Source: CAZWRK01 sp964635875 (lineage in GTDB: Bacteria > Pseudomonadota > Gammaproteobacteria > Burkholderiales > Aquaspirillaceae). Taken from it: DNA of 55,760 nucleotides. This document shows positions 21,501 to 30,121 of the stretch, one piece after another. The position numbers and the translations under genes are program-made. Within the stretch, counting starts at the first letter, position 1; every line of letters starts with the position of its first letter. The notes under the pieces were generated by a model that saw only the letters and a program-made list of their open reading frames with translations, did not search any database and was not told the DNA's origin. The DNA lies in the NCBI GenBank assembly GCA_964635875.1, contig CAZWRK010000009.1, positions 1-55,760 on the forward strand, in the 5' to 3' direction.

Positions 21501-23080
21501 CGCGAACCATACTTTTTCTTATCCTTATCCGGAGCTGCTTGAGTACTTACAGTCCCTTCGGATGCAGTACTACCCCCTCCGGTAGTTGTAGTAGTTTCTT
21601 CAGTTTCTTGAGGGTCTTCATCCTCCGTAACAGTTGTAGTCGTAGTAGTTTCAGGTTTTAATTGGGGTGTTCCGAGCCTATTGTAACCTATATTAGGACG
21701 ATAGTCATGCCCATATGTATCAGAAGATCTTTCCGGAGCCGGATGGTTTATTTGACCGCCTCTATTGATACTTATAGGCGGATTACCATCGGAAGTGAAA
21801 CCATCATAACCATTGTAACTAGGAAATTGTTTGATATTAATGTTACCCGAAATAGCGTGCCCTCCAGAAGATGGATTTACATAGTATTTCCTATTATCCT
21901 GAGGTAAGTAGGATTCCGGAGCAATGTCCCCAATTTCAGTATCACCCTCTTTGTAATCCCTGGGAACAGTAGTTACGTGATTATTTGTTTTTGTACGGGT
22001 CTTTGTTTTCGTAATTACAACAGGATCCGGAGGTGGGGTATCAAATTCTGATTCCTTATAAGTCATATGGCCTCTCCACGCATTAACATCATAATCTCCC
22101 GGGATAAGTTTTAATCCTTTATAATCCCCGGGAACCCACCCTTCAGGTTTATAATAGAGCTGATTTGCGGTTCTTACAGGACTGTCGGATATTAGAGCGG
22201 CATCCCGATCAGCGTCAATCCAAGGTCTCAAACGCTCATAATCCGGATCCCCGGGATTAATCTTTACTTGAGTACCATCTCTTTTGATAAGCCATACAGT
22301 ATAATTAGCCACAGCTCTATCCCAATAATTCTCGTTAATATCAGAACCTTGAGGAACATTCCTTCCAAACCCTTTTGAGGAACTAGTCCCGGTACCTGCT
22401 AATCCTGTAATTTTTTTAGCCCCTTTTTCATATTGGGAAATATAGTTATTTTTATATCTGTTCATATTAGCCTCATTATCTAAACCAATTGCATTACTGA
22501 AGGATCCCATATCTTTTAATTGAGTAAATCCTACTTTAGGTAACAAGTTACCTAGGCGAAACCTACCCCCACCACCGCCACCACCTTTACCGGACCCTAC
22601 CGAACTATCAGGTTTAGGCGTAGGTGTAGTTCCCGGAGTACTCTTACCATTTTTTAGTAAATAGTCCGTTATGGAGTCTTGTAAACTTCCTTGTTGAGGA
22701 GGTGTAGCAGGCGGACCTATAATACCCGGATTATTGTCAGGTGTAGAGGATGCCCCGGGGGGATTTTTAGACTTAGTTAAAAATCCCATTATACTGTCTT
22801 GTAAACTTCCCTGCTGAGGGGGTGTAGCCGGAGGTCCTAAAGTATCCCCGGCAGTTGAACCCGCTGCACCTGCAGTATCCTTTGCAGTGTCGGCAGTTCC
22901 CTTAGCTGTAGAAGACTTAAGTCTACCACTACGATATTGAGCATTTAACGATTTAATAGCGTTATTAAGCTGTTCACCAAACCCGGGAGACTCCTCTGAA
23001 CTATCCTCTTCTATCCCCGAGGTTCCTAATTCATAGCGTCGTTTATTTCTATTCGTCATCATCTTCGTCGTCATAATCAT
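18515..23080 (-). CDS. Very long low-complexity putative cargo protein, up to 1521 residues
   Basis: The protein is dominated by Ser/Thr/Pro/Gly/Lys-rich, probably disordered sequence. It contains a duplicated G-P-P-A-T-P-P-Q-Q-G-S-L-Q-D-S-I block, a duplicated S-L-T-A-N-K-S-D-T-G-A block, a Gly-rich tract, and a run of T-P-S-T-T units near the C-terminus. A more ordered Ala/Gly and helical segment lies at roughly residues 1170-1340. K-Y-G-(S/A)-R ... P-K motifs near 525 and 1455 resemble one in the 355-residue neighbour. Disordered capsid-internal cargo proteins are known upstream of the polymerase genes in crAss-like phages, so this is the best guess. The first ATG overlaps the preceding gene by 32 bases; internal ATGs at 23062 or 23059 reduce the overlap and may be the true start. 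The TAA stop is 17 bases before the next ATG. Confidence 0.88.
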   Translation of the reverse strand: MIMTTKMMTNRNKRRYELGTSGIEEDSSEESPGFGEQLNNAIKSLNAQYRSGRLKSSTAKGTADTAKDTAGAAGSTAGDTLGPPATPPQQGSLQDSIMGFLTKSKNPPGASSTPDNNPGIIGPPATPPQQGSLQDSITDYLLKNGKSTPGTTPTPKPDSSVGSGKGGGGGGGRFRLGNLLPKVGFTQLKDMGSFSNAIGLDNEANMNRYKNNYISQYEKGAKKITGLAGTGTSSSKGFGRNVPQGSDINENYWDRAVANYTVWLIKRDGTQVKINPGDPDYERLRPWIDADRDAALISDSPVRTANQLYYKPEGWVPGDYKGLKLIPGDYDVNAWRGHMTYKESEFDTPPPDPVVITKTKTRTKTNNHVTTVPRDYKEGDTEIGDIAPESYLPQDNRKYYVNPSSGGHAISGNINIKQFPSYNGYDGFTSDGNPPISINRGGQINHPAPERSSDTYGHDYRPNIGYNRLGTPQLKPETTTTTTVTEDEDPQETEETTTTTGGGSTASEGTVSTQAAPDKDKKKYGSRLFVPKYRGGVKIKNRGDDNEINSVSNTGKLVYGGSLTANKSDTGASLDSSSYEFNVRSDNGSFNSGKSEKEDKRSGKDAKKAVKDSETASDEQEKVPSVPESSKVTKDSVPKPNESEKRGDSGGNSDTESTKKGSNDKETSEKPSEGTGRNLKVKSEPNPFSRSSRLYPEYSWDQPVYSMVPEPRFDYTLSPNPTQPPNFRRTDNSQVKAYSGKTLKEYDSKFSNPKDKEPNFNRDNIIEPWGDPKSLYTPYDVSPRLNYRDLEPSLEQEVPRHRSYFSGLTPLIYNEAPPLDTYTKEGIQNMGSTLGQKEPKNKEAPKLQEPLIIRNTDSKVPNTQEYLIIRRPRSSPLDPYPPLFPKRRIPNIYEEGTRAQSRRDYRIEKKKLKFEKKKMREVSERVNNALEVEKYRIKEKNKTDRQASSGKTKISVRTGGKNQIHTGESSNKENTGSGSDSSVSKEVATGTLDSSEKDTTATGSGVSGSTEKTAAENDSYDSTEESTTGSENSGSKEKSTAGSKLQTFTGVPDPVASTSTSTGDGSTGVSSTQNSGASASNGSSLTANKSDTGANLDTSENKFNVDNSLKIPGTNKFDVKKAKKRKFKDAKLKTPTYSPQAIGPMSFHSLNKTKAIAEEKNYRDFSDPLRSQNNLNTMQQVTAGGMAGGGAGLAGAMVGAASGLENAKQIETGESSQLGLIKNANVDLRNARNQAQASMDYTSNLNNLENLTNYAVANQGMNQYNIGLKTQAEEIANRNYLNQLQMTQRNKELNMMQSNYDDNMELKLKSMYLDAQANKDLNRLEMAKAMLAQRGMSVPKQPPAATTPTTPSTTTPSTTTPSTTTPSTTTPSTTTPSTTTPSTTTPSTTTPDVSRMPDAPTIQMPPTTPMPPGAMPPLSLPPINPPSQGAQTPQQAPPDPLNPPTKKYGARQIRVPKDSVSNPQQDPRSNAYYLEPNKNPQNQLAVKPVLKNMGTSLRNNIQNNSEENIPVFYKPVRQKKN
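18910..19041 (-). repeat. T-P-S-T-T pentapeptide coding repeat
   Basis: About eight 15-base units encode Thr-Pro-Ser-Thr-Thr. Units differ mainly at synonymous positions (gac/gat, gtc/gtt on the + strand). Such a tract can expand or contract by slippage and gives an extended, mucin-like linker. Confidence 0.9.
22670..22717 (-). repeat. Copy 2 of duplicated 16-residue block
   Basis: Encodes G-P-P-A-T-P-P-Q-Q-G-S-L-Q-D-S-I. An identical peptide is encoded 120 bases upstream at 22790-22837, with several synonymous differences. This indicates a tandem duplication of about 40 residues. Confidence 0.9.
22790..22837 (-). repeat. Copy 1 of duplicated 16-residue block
   Basis: Same 16-residue peptide as at 22670-22717. 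Both copies are followed by helix-like I-M-G-F-L or I-T-D-Y-L sequence, so the block could be a short binding motif within disordered sequence. Confidence 0.9.
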
Positions 23081-23261
23081 TACTGTCGTTTCTATTTATA
23101 GTAAGAGGTTTTTGTTGTTTTTTACGCGACAAATTGTCTTGATCTCGTCTATTTATATAAATAGCTATGAAAGTATTACGTTCTTTTTCCGCCTTTTCCC
23201 GAGCACGTCTCGAATCCTCCTCAGGATTCCTTCTTTTTTTAGGTTGTTCTTCGTAATTCAT
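23049..23261 (-). CDS. Small highly charged protein, 70 residues
   Basis: No family is recognised. The first half is Lys/Arg/Glu-rich and helical (E-K-A-E-K-E-R). The C-terminus is an acidic tail of Asp/Glu that ends at a TAG stop. It overlaps the preceding 355-residue gene by 23 bases and the following long gene by 11-32 bases depending on that gene's start. This dense packing favours real translation. It could be a small cargo or assembly factor. Its frame differs from both neighbours, so it is not simply a fragment of either. Confidence 0.65.
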   Translation of the reverse strand: MNYEEQPKKRRNPEEDSRRAREKAEKERNTFIAIYINRRDQDNLSRKKQQKPLTINRNDSNDYDDEDDDE

Positions 23262-24306
23262 TATTTTTAAATTTGGGTTTTAAAAAATACTCCCCTCCAT
23301 TCTGTTTAGGAATAAAAGAGGAAATTCCATATTTCAGTTGTGGTTTAAAATCCATACCTGTACCCTCTATGGATTCACTTATCTCCTGACCCTCTTGAGT
23401 CCCTTCCGGAGTATCTTCCGGAAGTGTTTCTCTTAGTTCTATAAAGTCATCGATAAACTCGTATTTCACAAATCCACGCGAGTCTAAGAATTTTTTAACT
23501 TCTTTTCTCATTTTACCGGGGAAAATGATATCCCCTTCCTGAGCTATATAGTTGACGCCACCCTCATCATGAGAAGGTTGACCTTTGAAATCCGCAACTA
23601 ACTTAAAGGTATTACCAAAAGGTCTAAATATTAATTCATCCTTTTCCACTTCGATTTCAGATTGATCTTCCCTAAGAAGTTTACCATCTGTAGAAAAACG
23701 CTCGTTAGGTTCTGCTTCCATCTCCTCCTCCTCCTCCTCCTCCATACCGGGAGGCATCTCCTCCATACCGGGGGGCATACCACCACCAGGGGGCATACCA
23801 CCACCACCTGGGGGCATACCACCACCACCTGGGGGCATACCTTGTGGAGGGCCTTGTAAGACCCCTTGCTCAATTTCCTGAGATGGCATTTGTAGCGTTT
23901 CAACACCCCCCTCATACATACGCATAGAATCGCTACTCAACGAGTTCAGGTCTTGTGATCTTAATACAGAATCCGTTTGTTGCTCCGCAGAAACTCCAAA
24001 ATTATTAGCTTGTGATCTTTCTGAGGCTTCTAAATCAGCTTCATTTCGCCAGTTGGCTTTCATACGTTCCCTCTGATTGACCCCGTGCATCCATGAACCC
24101 GCATAATTAATAGCACCTCCTACACTTTTTCCTAGGGGTCCAAACATCGACAAAGAATCCGTAGCATCCAGAGATCTCTGATTACCTGTAATAGACCCCC
24201 CCGTAAATCCGGCTAACCCTTGTGTTGCAGGATTTACTTGAGCGGGATTGTATACATTCTGAGTGCCTAGTTCAAATTTTTTCTTTTTTAATACAGGTTT
24301 AAACAT
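23239..24306 (-). CDS. Putative cargo/structural protein with acidic Met-Pro-Gly linker, 355 residues
   Basis: The N-terminal ~130 residues are Gly/Ala/Ser-rich and helical after a basic start (K-P-V-L-K-K-K-K). Residues about 155-205 form a repetitive M-P-P-G-G-G-G tract running into a poly-Glu stretch. The C-terminal region is compact: it contains G-Q-P-S-H-D-E-G-G-V-N-Y and E-G-D-I-I-F-P-G-K, a pattern I recognise from putative structural proteins of Bacteroidota phages encoded next to the hub protein. It ends with K-Y-G-I-S-S-F-I-P-K, a motif shared with the long cargo-type gene. The ATG shares its last base with the stop of the 1937-residue gene. Assignment as packaged cargo is inferred from position and composition. 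Confidence 0.85.
   Translation of the reverse strand: MFKPVLKKKKFELGTQNVYNPAQVNPATQGLAGFTGGSITGNQRSLDATDSLSMFGPLGKSVGGAINYAGSWMHGVNQRERMKANWRNEADLEASERSQANNFGVSAEQQTDSVLRSQDLNSLSSDSMRMYEGGVETLQMPSQEIEQGVLQGPPQGMPPGGGGMPPGGGGMPPGGGMPPGMEEMPPGMEEEEEEEMEAEPNERFSTDGKLLREDQSEIEVEKDELIFRPFGNTFKLVADFKGQPSHDEGGVNYIAQEGDIIFPGKMRKEVKKFLDSRGFVKYEFIDDFIELRETLPEDTPEGTQEGQEISESIEGTGMDFKPQLKYGISSFIPKQNGGEYFLKPKFKNNELRRTT
23721..23840 (-). repeat. M-P-P-G-G-G-G and poly-Glu coding repeat
   Basis: Near-identical 21-base units encode Met-Pro-Pro-Gly-Gly-Gly-Gly and merge into E-E-M-P-P-G-M and a run of seven Glu codons. The units are nearly identical at DNA level, so the copy number is probably recent and variable. 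Confidence 0.9.
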
Positions 24307-27300
24307 TATCTTACATTTAGTCGAAATTTAGATAAAATACTATAGAGTGATAAAGATAAATTAGTATGTCTTCTGGATTTAGGCATTATATCTTTATTTA
24401 AGTCTTTATAACTATTAGTATAGGTTAGTTTCACTATACAATATTTACCTTTTAATCTAGGGCGATTTTCTAACCCGTGTTTAATATTTCCCGGTAAAAA
24501 TATATCCTCTGCATTGAATCTATTTATATCGTAATTTAATAAAGAATCTCCTTTATTTTTTAGGTTAGAAGTGGGTAAACTAATCCTAAATTCATTATTA
24601 TATATAGAGCAGTTACCTTCTAATTCTGTGTAAGGCAAACCGTTAGATTTTTTAGAATAAAAAGGAATGTTAATACTGACAACTCCGGAAGTTAAACTGT
24701 CCGTCCAAACCTCCATAGTATTAAAAAAATCGCCATGATGTTTGATACCTTCCTCTGTAGATTCGTTGAAAAACTCCGCATTTACAGTTAAATTATCATA
24801 TACTTTTGTAGTTGCACCACCTTCATTAATTGCGAATATAATACTAAAATTCCTAAGTTCCAATGGTTCGGGTTGCTCCACCGGGTTAAAAGGCGTATTA
24901 TGCTGTTCATAATACATTCCATATAGACTATAATGTTTTCTATTCTCTCTGCCAACTACATTATTATGAGAGTAGATATTATTATCTATATAATTAGCGG
25001 TAGAGTATATTTTCGAGTTTACAGTAATAGCAACTGCAGGACAATAATCATGGAAAGAAGTCCAACTTTTTTCCGTTAAGTTAAAAGATAAAGTTTTATA
25101 ACTTAAATAGTAAGCCCTATTTGTACTCGAATCTATTTCCACTTTTCTATGTGTATGTATGAAAAAGTCAATATCCTCTAAAATTACGATCTCGTGGGGG
25201 ATATATTTTATAGTTAATACGTATCTTTTTAGAAAAGGATCGTAAAAAGCCCCTAATCCCACCCCTATAGGATTAACTATATTATTTTCCCTTTCCACGG
25301 AAGTTAAACTTTCCGAAAAAAAGCGTATCATACCCATGGACGAAATTTCCTCCAGTTGTCCGGTAAAGTTAAACACTTTTTTATTCAAGTAATCTACAAA
25401 AATCCTCCCAAAAGGAGTGGTAATATTCGCCCATTTATGGAGAGTTCCTGCATAACCCCCCGTAAGAGTTTGAATTTCAACGGGTGGATTCTGGAACATT
25501 CCGGCATTCCCTAAAAAGACTTGACCGGCTGTTGTAGGTATAGCTGCTTTGGTGTTAACAAATAATTTCCATAATGATTGCTCAGTATGTGCGAACATTT
25601 CCCCATTGAGCTCAAACATATCCGTAATAACTCCTTTATTCTTAGGTATTTCCTGATAGGAAAAGGGTAAGAAGATCCTATATTTATCTGAAAACTCAGA
25701 CTTTTGAATCTTACCCAAAAATACAGGGGAATCTATGGGTTCACTGGCTATAATTCTATATCTATGTTCGGATATAACTTGCTGCCCAAAAGGTCTTGTA
25801 AAATAAGGCTTTATATAATTTTGTATAGAGTACTGCTGATTATAACCATTACTTTGCCCATATTCAGGAGTTACTTCAAAAGACCATGCTAAAGAATCCT
25901 TAGGATAATAAGGTACTCCTAATTTAGCATTATCAGGATTACCAGTATTAACATATTGGTCATTACCTCCGGATTTAGCAGCAGAGTTTATGTAGCTTAC
26001 AGGTCTATGTCGGTATTCAGTATTTATATCTGATTCCAACCAGACCCAATTACCCCCTCGCATGGACATGCCATCTCGAGAAGGAAATAAAGGATCTGCA
26101 ACTCTTTCGTTTATTATTTGAACACTCTCTAATCCTGAAGTCATCTCAGAATCCCCTACACCATTACTATCTACAAAAGAGAATAATCTCCCATCCATAT
26201 TAGTGAACATAGCAGCTCCTGCAGAACCGGGGTATGCCAGAAAATTTGGGATAGGTATCATGATTGGGCCTATAATAAGAGAGCCTCCCCCTCTGTATAT
26301 TTTCTCTAAGGAGTATCTATTAGCATTATTTTGGCCTATATTAGGCACTCCGTAAGTAGAATTATGACTTACTTTAAAAAAATATTTAGTTATAAATGTA
26401 TCCCCGTTAAATAAGGCTCTGGTTACCTTCTGTATATTATAGGCTTCTAAATCAGTATCCCTAATTATAAAAGTTGTGGTATTTGAACTGGAATCATATT
26501 TCAATCTTTCTGCATGTGGAATACCTATTTCCGGTATATTACCATCTACCACCACGATATCATTATTATCATTTATAGCTTTTTCTGAAAATAAAACATC
26601 GACAACAACATACTCGTTTACCCCTATGGGTCCATACTGTTTCTCATTGAGTACCTCCACGGAATAAATATTACGCTCTTGCTCGCAAAACTCCTCTTTC
26701 GGATTTTTAATTTGCTCCAGACGAACAAGTTCTTTAGTAGTTTTTATACTGTCTTCAACTGCTTTAATTTGTAACCTAAGTTCCTCCCTATCCTCTGTAG
26801 CGTTCACTTTGATTGAATTCCAATAATCTTTATCCTGATCCTCGTGTTTATCTAACTCCTTCTTTTTATCTTTTAACTGAGATTTCTTTATACCTATTTT
26901 ATTCTCTATCTGATCCTTTTCTTGGCTAGTTAAATCTCCTTCATCGTATTCCGCATATAAATCCTTTAACTCGGCTTCCAAGCCCTCTATTTCACTCTCC
27001 AGTGTAGCTGTCTTTTGATCATAGCCCTCAATTTCTCTATCCGCTTTACTTATAGTACTGGTAGCCTCGGATTCTTTAGATTTTAGTTCGTTTAACTGCT
27101 TTCTTTGTTTAGATAAATTTTGCTCATTGAGTGTTTGTGCCGGAATTTCTTCCAGCACGGGTGTACCAAAATAGCCACAACTCAACCTATTATATCCGGC
27201 AAGCCGGTTAGTACTCCTCCGAACTAAATTATAATCATCCTGTACCTCTCGCAGATTAACTACAGCTCCCCGGATAAAGATAAGCTCCAATATAGCAACT

Positions 27301-30119
27301 GCTATACCTATCAGAATATTTCCTATAAAAAGGATAGCTTTAATTATTTTATTACCCCCTACTCCTAAAAAAGCTACCGCGTCATCCGGGGTACCATAGT
27401 CAGAAGTATCCTTTACTAATTTGAGTAACCATAAAGGTAAATAAGGGGCAAATAGGATATTAAACCTCGCACCTATATTAATATTAATAGAATTTATACC
27501 ACGTCTATAATCATAGAACCTATCATCAACATCTATATAAGGGTCGTCTAACCACAATTGAAGTAATGATACTCCCTCTGTTTCATAACAATTGAGTTTA
27601 ATATCCTTACCCAGAGCATTTTTATGTACTTTAACAGATAAATCCTGTAAGTTCCCGTTATTAGTTACAATATCGTTCCACTTAGCTCTTTTATAAGCTA
27701 ATATTTTATATATAAAATCCTCTAAAGGTTCCTCATACTTGTTCAAGGTAGTGAAGGATTTAGAAAAGTCTGCAAATAGGTGATAATAGGGAGCCCTATA
27801 CAAAGAATTATAAGGTTCCGTAGGTTCTCCGTAATAAGCTCCGTCCAGAAAGTGTAGAAAGGCATTTATACGGGTGTTTACAATACGTACGACACCTCCA
27901 CTCACGCGCATTACAGGGCGAATATAGGCACCTGTGGGTATTCTGAAAGACTTTACAAAGTTACTCTCAGGACTTAAAAATGCGAAGTGATCATACGTCC
28001 TATCCAAACCTATATACGTGAAAGAGCCGTTATAAAATATGGCTTGATTCTCTCTCTGAATAAAAGTATTACCCCAGAAAGGATCTATCGAATAACTGGG
28101 GTCTATGTTGAAAGGTTCTAACCTCCCGTTAAAATCCAAATTTCGTAAGCCTATAGTATATAACGGGTTAGCCAGTGTAAAAATAGCATCTGCTAAGTGG
28201 TCTACAATACCTATGGGGATATTACCGATACCCAGTTTATAATCTACCGTGAAGTTAGTGGGTTCCTCTTTTTTTCTACCCTCTTGATAATTTAAGGGGT
28301 TCAAACAGCCCTGAGATAAGATACTTTTATCTAAATCCCTCTTTCTAGGTTGTCTCACCACTATGATCTGAACAAGTTTTTTATTCAGAGCTTCGTTTTT
28401 TTTTAAGTATTCTGAAATACCTTCCAGCTGAATGCCTAGGATACGTAACCAAGTATTACCATTTATATCTTTTTTTATAAAGGGCTCTTGATGGACACTA
28501 GGCATTCTATGATGCCTGACATGTTTCCCCGTAAGGTCTACTTTATTACCGTCGGGGTCCATGACATAAAAATAAGGAGGTGATTTGGTTACCAGAGGAG
28601 CATTAGGGTAATACTCGTTACTGATATACGGATTTAAGTATCCAAAAGACTTAAAAGTTACATCAGGGGTTATAGGGTCATTATTATATATAACGGGGGC
28701 ATACAACTTCTCTTGCTGCAAATCTAAATCAAATCTAATATCCTCTGCCTCAGCATCCAAAGAAACTCCCGGAATCGTATGTACAAAAGATTTAGAACCA
28801 TCCTTAAAAACGCCTACAATCCCAAAAGAATAAACTTCACCCCGTCGATAACCTTTATAAGCAAATGTATTACCTTCCTCTTTATAATCATTGAAATAGG
28901 CATCACTCTCCTCATAAAATATCTCTCGGATAGTATATCTAATTCGAATGTTATTAGCTAAATCTTGCAAGTCTAAAGAGTCATTGCTGGTTAAATTAGA
29001 TAAGAATAACCTCCCATCCTTTTGCAGGATATGTTCCGCTGTTTTATAAACAACGGGTTCTCTCAACAGTTCTAACAAACTTATATCCTCATAAACAGTA
29101 CCATCGAATATAACGGACATTGTGGTACCGGTTATATTATATCTCCCTATTGTTTTAATTACTGGAGTACTGGCAGCGGTTCGGTAGAAAATACAAACAA
29201 ACTCTATATAAGCATAATTTTGATCTATGTTGTGTGCTGTAAATTCTATACTTTTAGAGACTGGAGGGGCTTCAAAAGAAGCTCCGTCATATTCATACCT
29301 CCCTTCGGATCTAAAGTCATCCACAACAGGAATGGGATGACAGATATAACCGAAAGTAGTAGGATCCAAGTTTTCGTTTAAGTATCTAGCCGCAAATTGA
29401 TAAACTCCAGGATACAACAAGCCATTGCTCAATGTTTTTTTATACATAATATACACAAGATTAGGAGCCTCTATAAGTTTCAATTGAGTAGCTATCTCCT
29501 TAAAAGTGTGTTTATTTATATCGTCAGTATAGTCTATATCCAGTACTAATCTTCGGGGCTCATTTTTGCCGTCTGTAAAATAAACTACAGGACGGTTAGC
29601 ATGGTCAAATCTTGCCGTACAGGATATTTGATGTTTTATATCAAAATTTAATAATTCCTCTAATTTTATACGGCTAGGTAAGTTAGGTAAAGCATTCTCA
29701 CTACTCCAGTATTTTTCTTGTTTATCATTTACACAAGGTTTGTAAGTATAACTATCATCTATATTCTTGTATAAAACTCCCACTTCTGAAGACGTACCAG
29801 TACCCAGAAGTGGCAAGTTTAAAATTTGATCACCAGCTATACTCTTAGATTTAAGAGCTAACTCTTTACTGTCTATTCTAATCAAGAATAATACTATATC
29901 CTCTCGAATATTACACATACCTATCACAAAGGTGTCTCGAAGTGCTTCTGAATTAGTTACTACTTGTGTAAAACCAGGCTCATTAGATAGACAAAATAAA
30001 TTACCTTGCAGAGGGTTCATTAAAACAGCGTTATTAGCTTCTATGTACTGACCTTCTGTCAATGTATTGGGGTGCATATCTTTATTCATCCCCCTGTGGA
30101 ATAAATGTACTTGTTCCAT
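24306..30119 (-). CDS. Tail hub / muzzle-type protein (P22 gp10-like stabilisation protein), 1937 residues
   Basis: The N-terminus (F-H-R-G-M-N-K-D-M-H-P-N-T-L, then G-Q-Y-I-E-A-N-N-A) is the signature of the crAss-like tail muzzle or stabilisation protein, related to P22 gp10-type hub proteins. In the virion such proteins plug the distal tail. The body is beta-rich with many Tyr/Phe/Asn residues, as in a propeller-like assembly. Two unusual insertions are visible: a strongly hydrophobic segment at about 925-950 (I-I-K-A-I-L-F-I-G-N-I-L-I-G-I-A-V), and a long Glu/Lys/Leu coiled coil at about 1003-1143. The gene follows the 228-residue ring-type protein by two bases. Length is at the high end for the family, partly because of the insertions. 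Confident as a tail protein; moderately confident for the exact role. Confidence 0.85.
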   Translation of the reverse strand: MEQVHLFHRGMNKDMHPNTLTEGQYIEANNAVLMNPLQGNLFCLSNEPGFTQVVTNSEALRDTFVIGMCNIREDIVLFLIRIDSKELALKSKSIAGDQILNLPLLGTGTSSEVGVLYKNIDDSYTYKPCVNDKQEKYWSSENALPNLPSRIKLEELLNFDIKHQISCTARFDHANRPVVYFTDGKNEPRRLVLDIDYTDDINKHTFKEIATQLKLIEAPNLVYIMYKKTLSNGLLYPGVYQFAARYLNENLDPTTFGYICHPIPVVDDFRSEGRYEYDGASFEAPPVSKSIEFTAHNIDQNYAYIEFVCIFYRTAASTPVIKTIGRYNITGTTMSVIFDGTVYEDISLLELLREPVVYKTAEHILQKDGRLFLSNLTSNDSLDLQDLANNIRIRYTIREIFYEESDAYFNDYKEEGNTFAYKGYRRGEVYSFGIVGVFKDGSKSFVHTIPGVSLDAEAEDIRFDLDLQQEKLYAPVIYNNDPITPDVTFKSFGYLNPYISNEYYPNAPLVTKSPPYFYVMDPDGNKVDLTGKHVRHHRMPSVHQEPFIKKDINGNTWLRILGIQLEGISEYLKKNEALNKKLVQIIVVRQPRKRDLDKSILSQGCLNPLNYQEGRKKEEPTNFTVDYKLGIGNIPIGIVDHLADAIFTLANPLYTIGLRNLDFNGRLEPFNIDPSYSIDPFWGNTFIQRENQAIFYNGSFTYIGLDRTYDHFAFLSPESNFVKSFRIPTGAYIRPVMRVSGGVVRIVNTRINAFLHFLDGAYYGEPTEPYNSLYRAPYYHLFADFSKSFTTLNKYEEPLEDFIYKILAYKRAKWNDIVTNNGNLQDLSVKVHKNALGKDIKLNCYETEGVSLLQLWLDDPYIDVDDRFYDYRRGINSININIGARFNILFAPYLPLWLLKLVKDTSDYGTPDDAVAFLGVGGNKIIKAILFIGNILIGIAVAILELIFIRGAVVNLREVQDDYNLVRRSTNRLAGYNRLSCGYFGTPVLEEIPAQTLNEQNLSKQRKQLNELKSKESEATSTISKADREIEGYDQKTATLESEIEGLEAELKDLYAEYDEGDLTSQEKDQIENKIGIKKSQLKDKKKELDKHEDQDKDYWNSIKVNATEDREELRLQIKAVEDSIKTTKELVRLEQIKNPKEEFCEQERNIYSVEVLNEKQYGPIGVNEYVVVDVLFSEKAINDNNDIVVVDGNIPEIGIPHAERLKYDSSSNTTTFIIRDTDLEAYNIQKVTRALFNGDTFITKYFFKVSHNSTYGVPNIGQNNANRYSLEKIYRGGGSLIIGPIMIPIPNFLAYPGSAGAAMFTNMDGRLFSFVDSNGVGDSEMTSGLESVQIINERVADPLFPSRDGMSMRGGNWVWLESDINTEYRHRPVSYINSAAKSGGNDQYVNTGNPDNAKLGVPYYPKDSLAWSFEVTPEYGQSNGYNQQYSIQNYIKPYFTRPFGQQVISEHRYRIIASEPIDSPVFLGKIQKSEFSDKYRIFLPFSYQEIPKNKGVITDMFELNGEMFAHTEQSLWKLFVNTKAAIPTTAGQVFLGNAGMFQNPPVEIQTLTGGYAGTLHKWANITTPFGRIFVDYLNKKVFNFTGQLEEISSMGMIRFFSESLTSVERENNIVNPIGVGLGAFYDPFLKRYVLTIKYIPHEIVILEDIDFFIHTHRKVEIDSSTNRAYYLSYKTLSFNLTEKSWTSFHDYCPAVAITVNSKIYSTANYIDNNIYSHNNVVGRENRKHYSLYGMYYEQHNTPFNPVEQPEPLELRNFSIIFAINEGGATTKVYDNLTVNAEFFNESTEEGIKHHGDFFNTMEVWTDSLTSGVVSINIPFYSKKSNGLPYTELEGNCSIYNNEFRISLPTSNLKNKGDSLLNYDINRFNAEDIFLPGNIKHGLENRPRLKGKYCIVKLTYTNSYKDLNKDIMPKSRRHTNLSLSLYSILSKFRLNVR

Positions 30120-30121
30120 AT

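Noticed and set aside
18515..23080. Plus- and minus-strand alternative frames inside the low-complexity gene (19792-20070, 20929-21174, 21093-21347)
   Set aside because: Their repetitive, basic composition is the out-of-frame reading of Ser/Thr/Glu repeats; no independent start context or spacing supports them.
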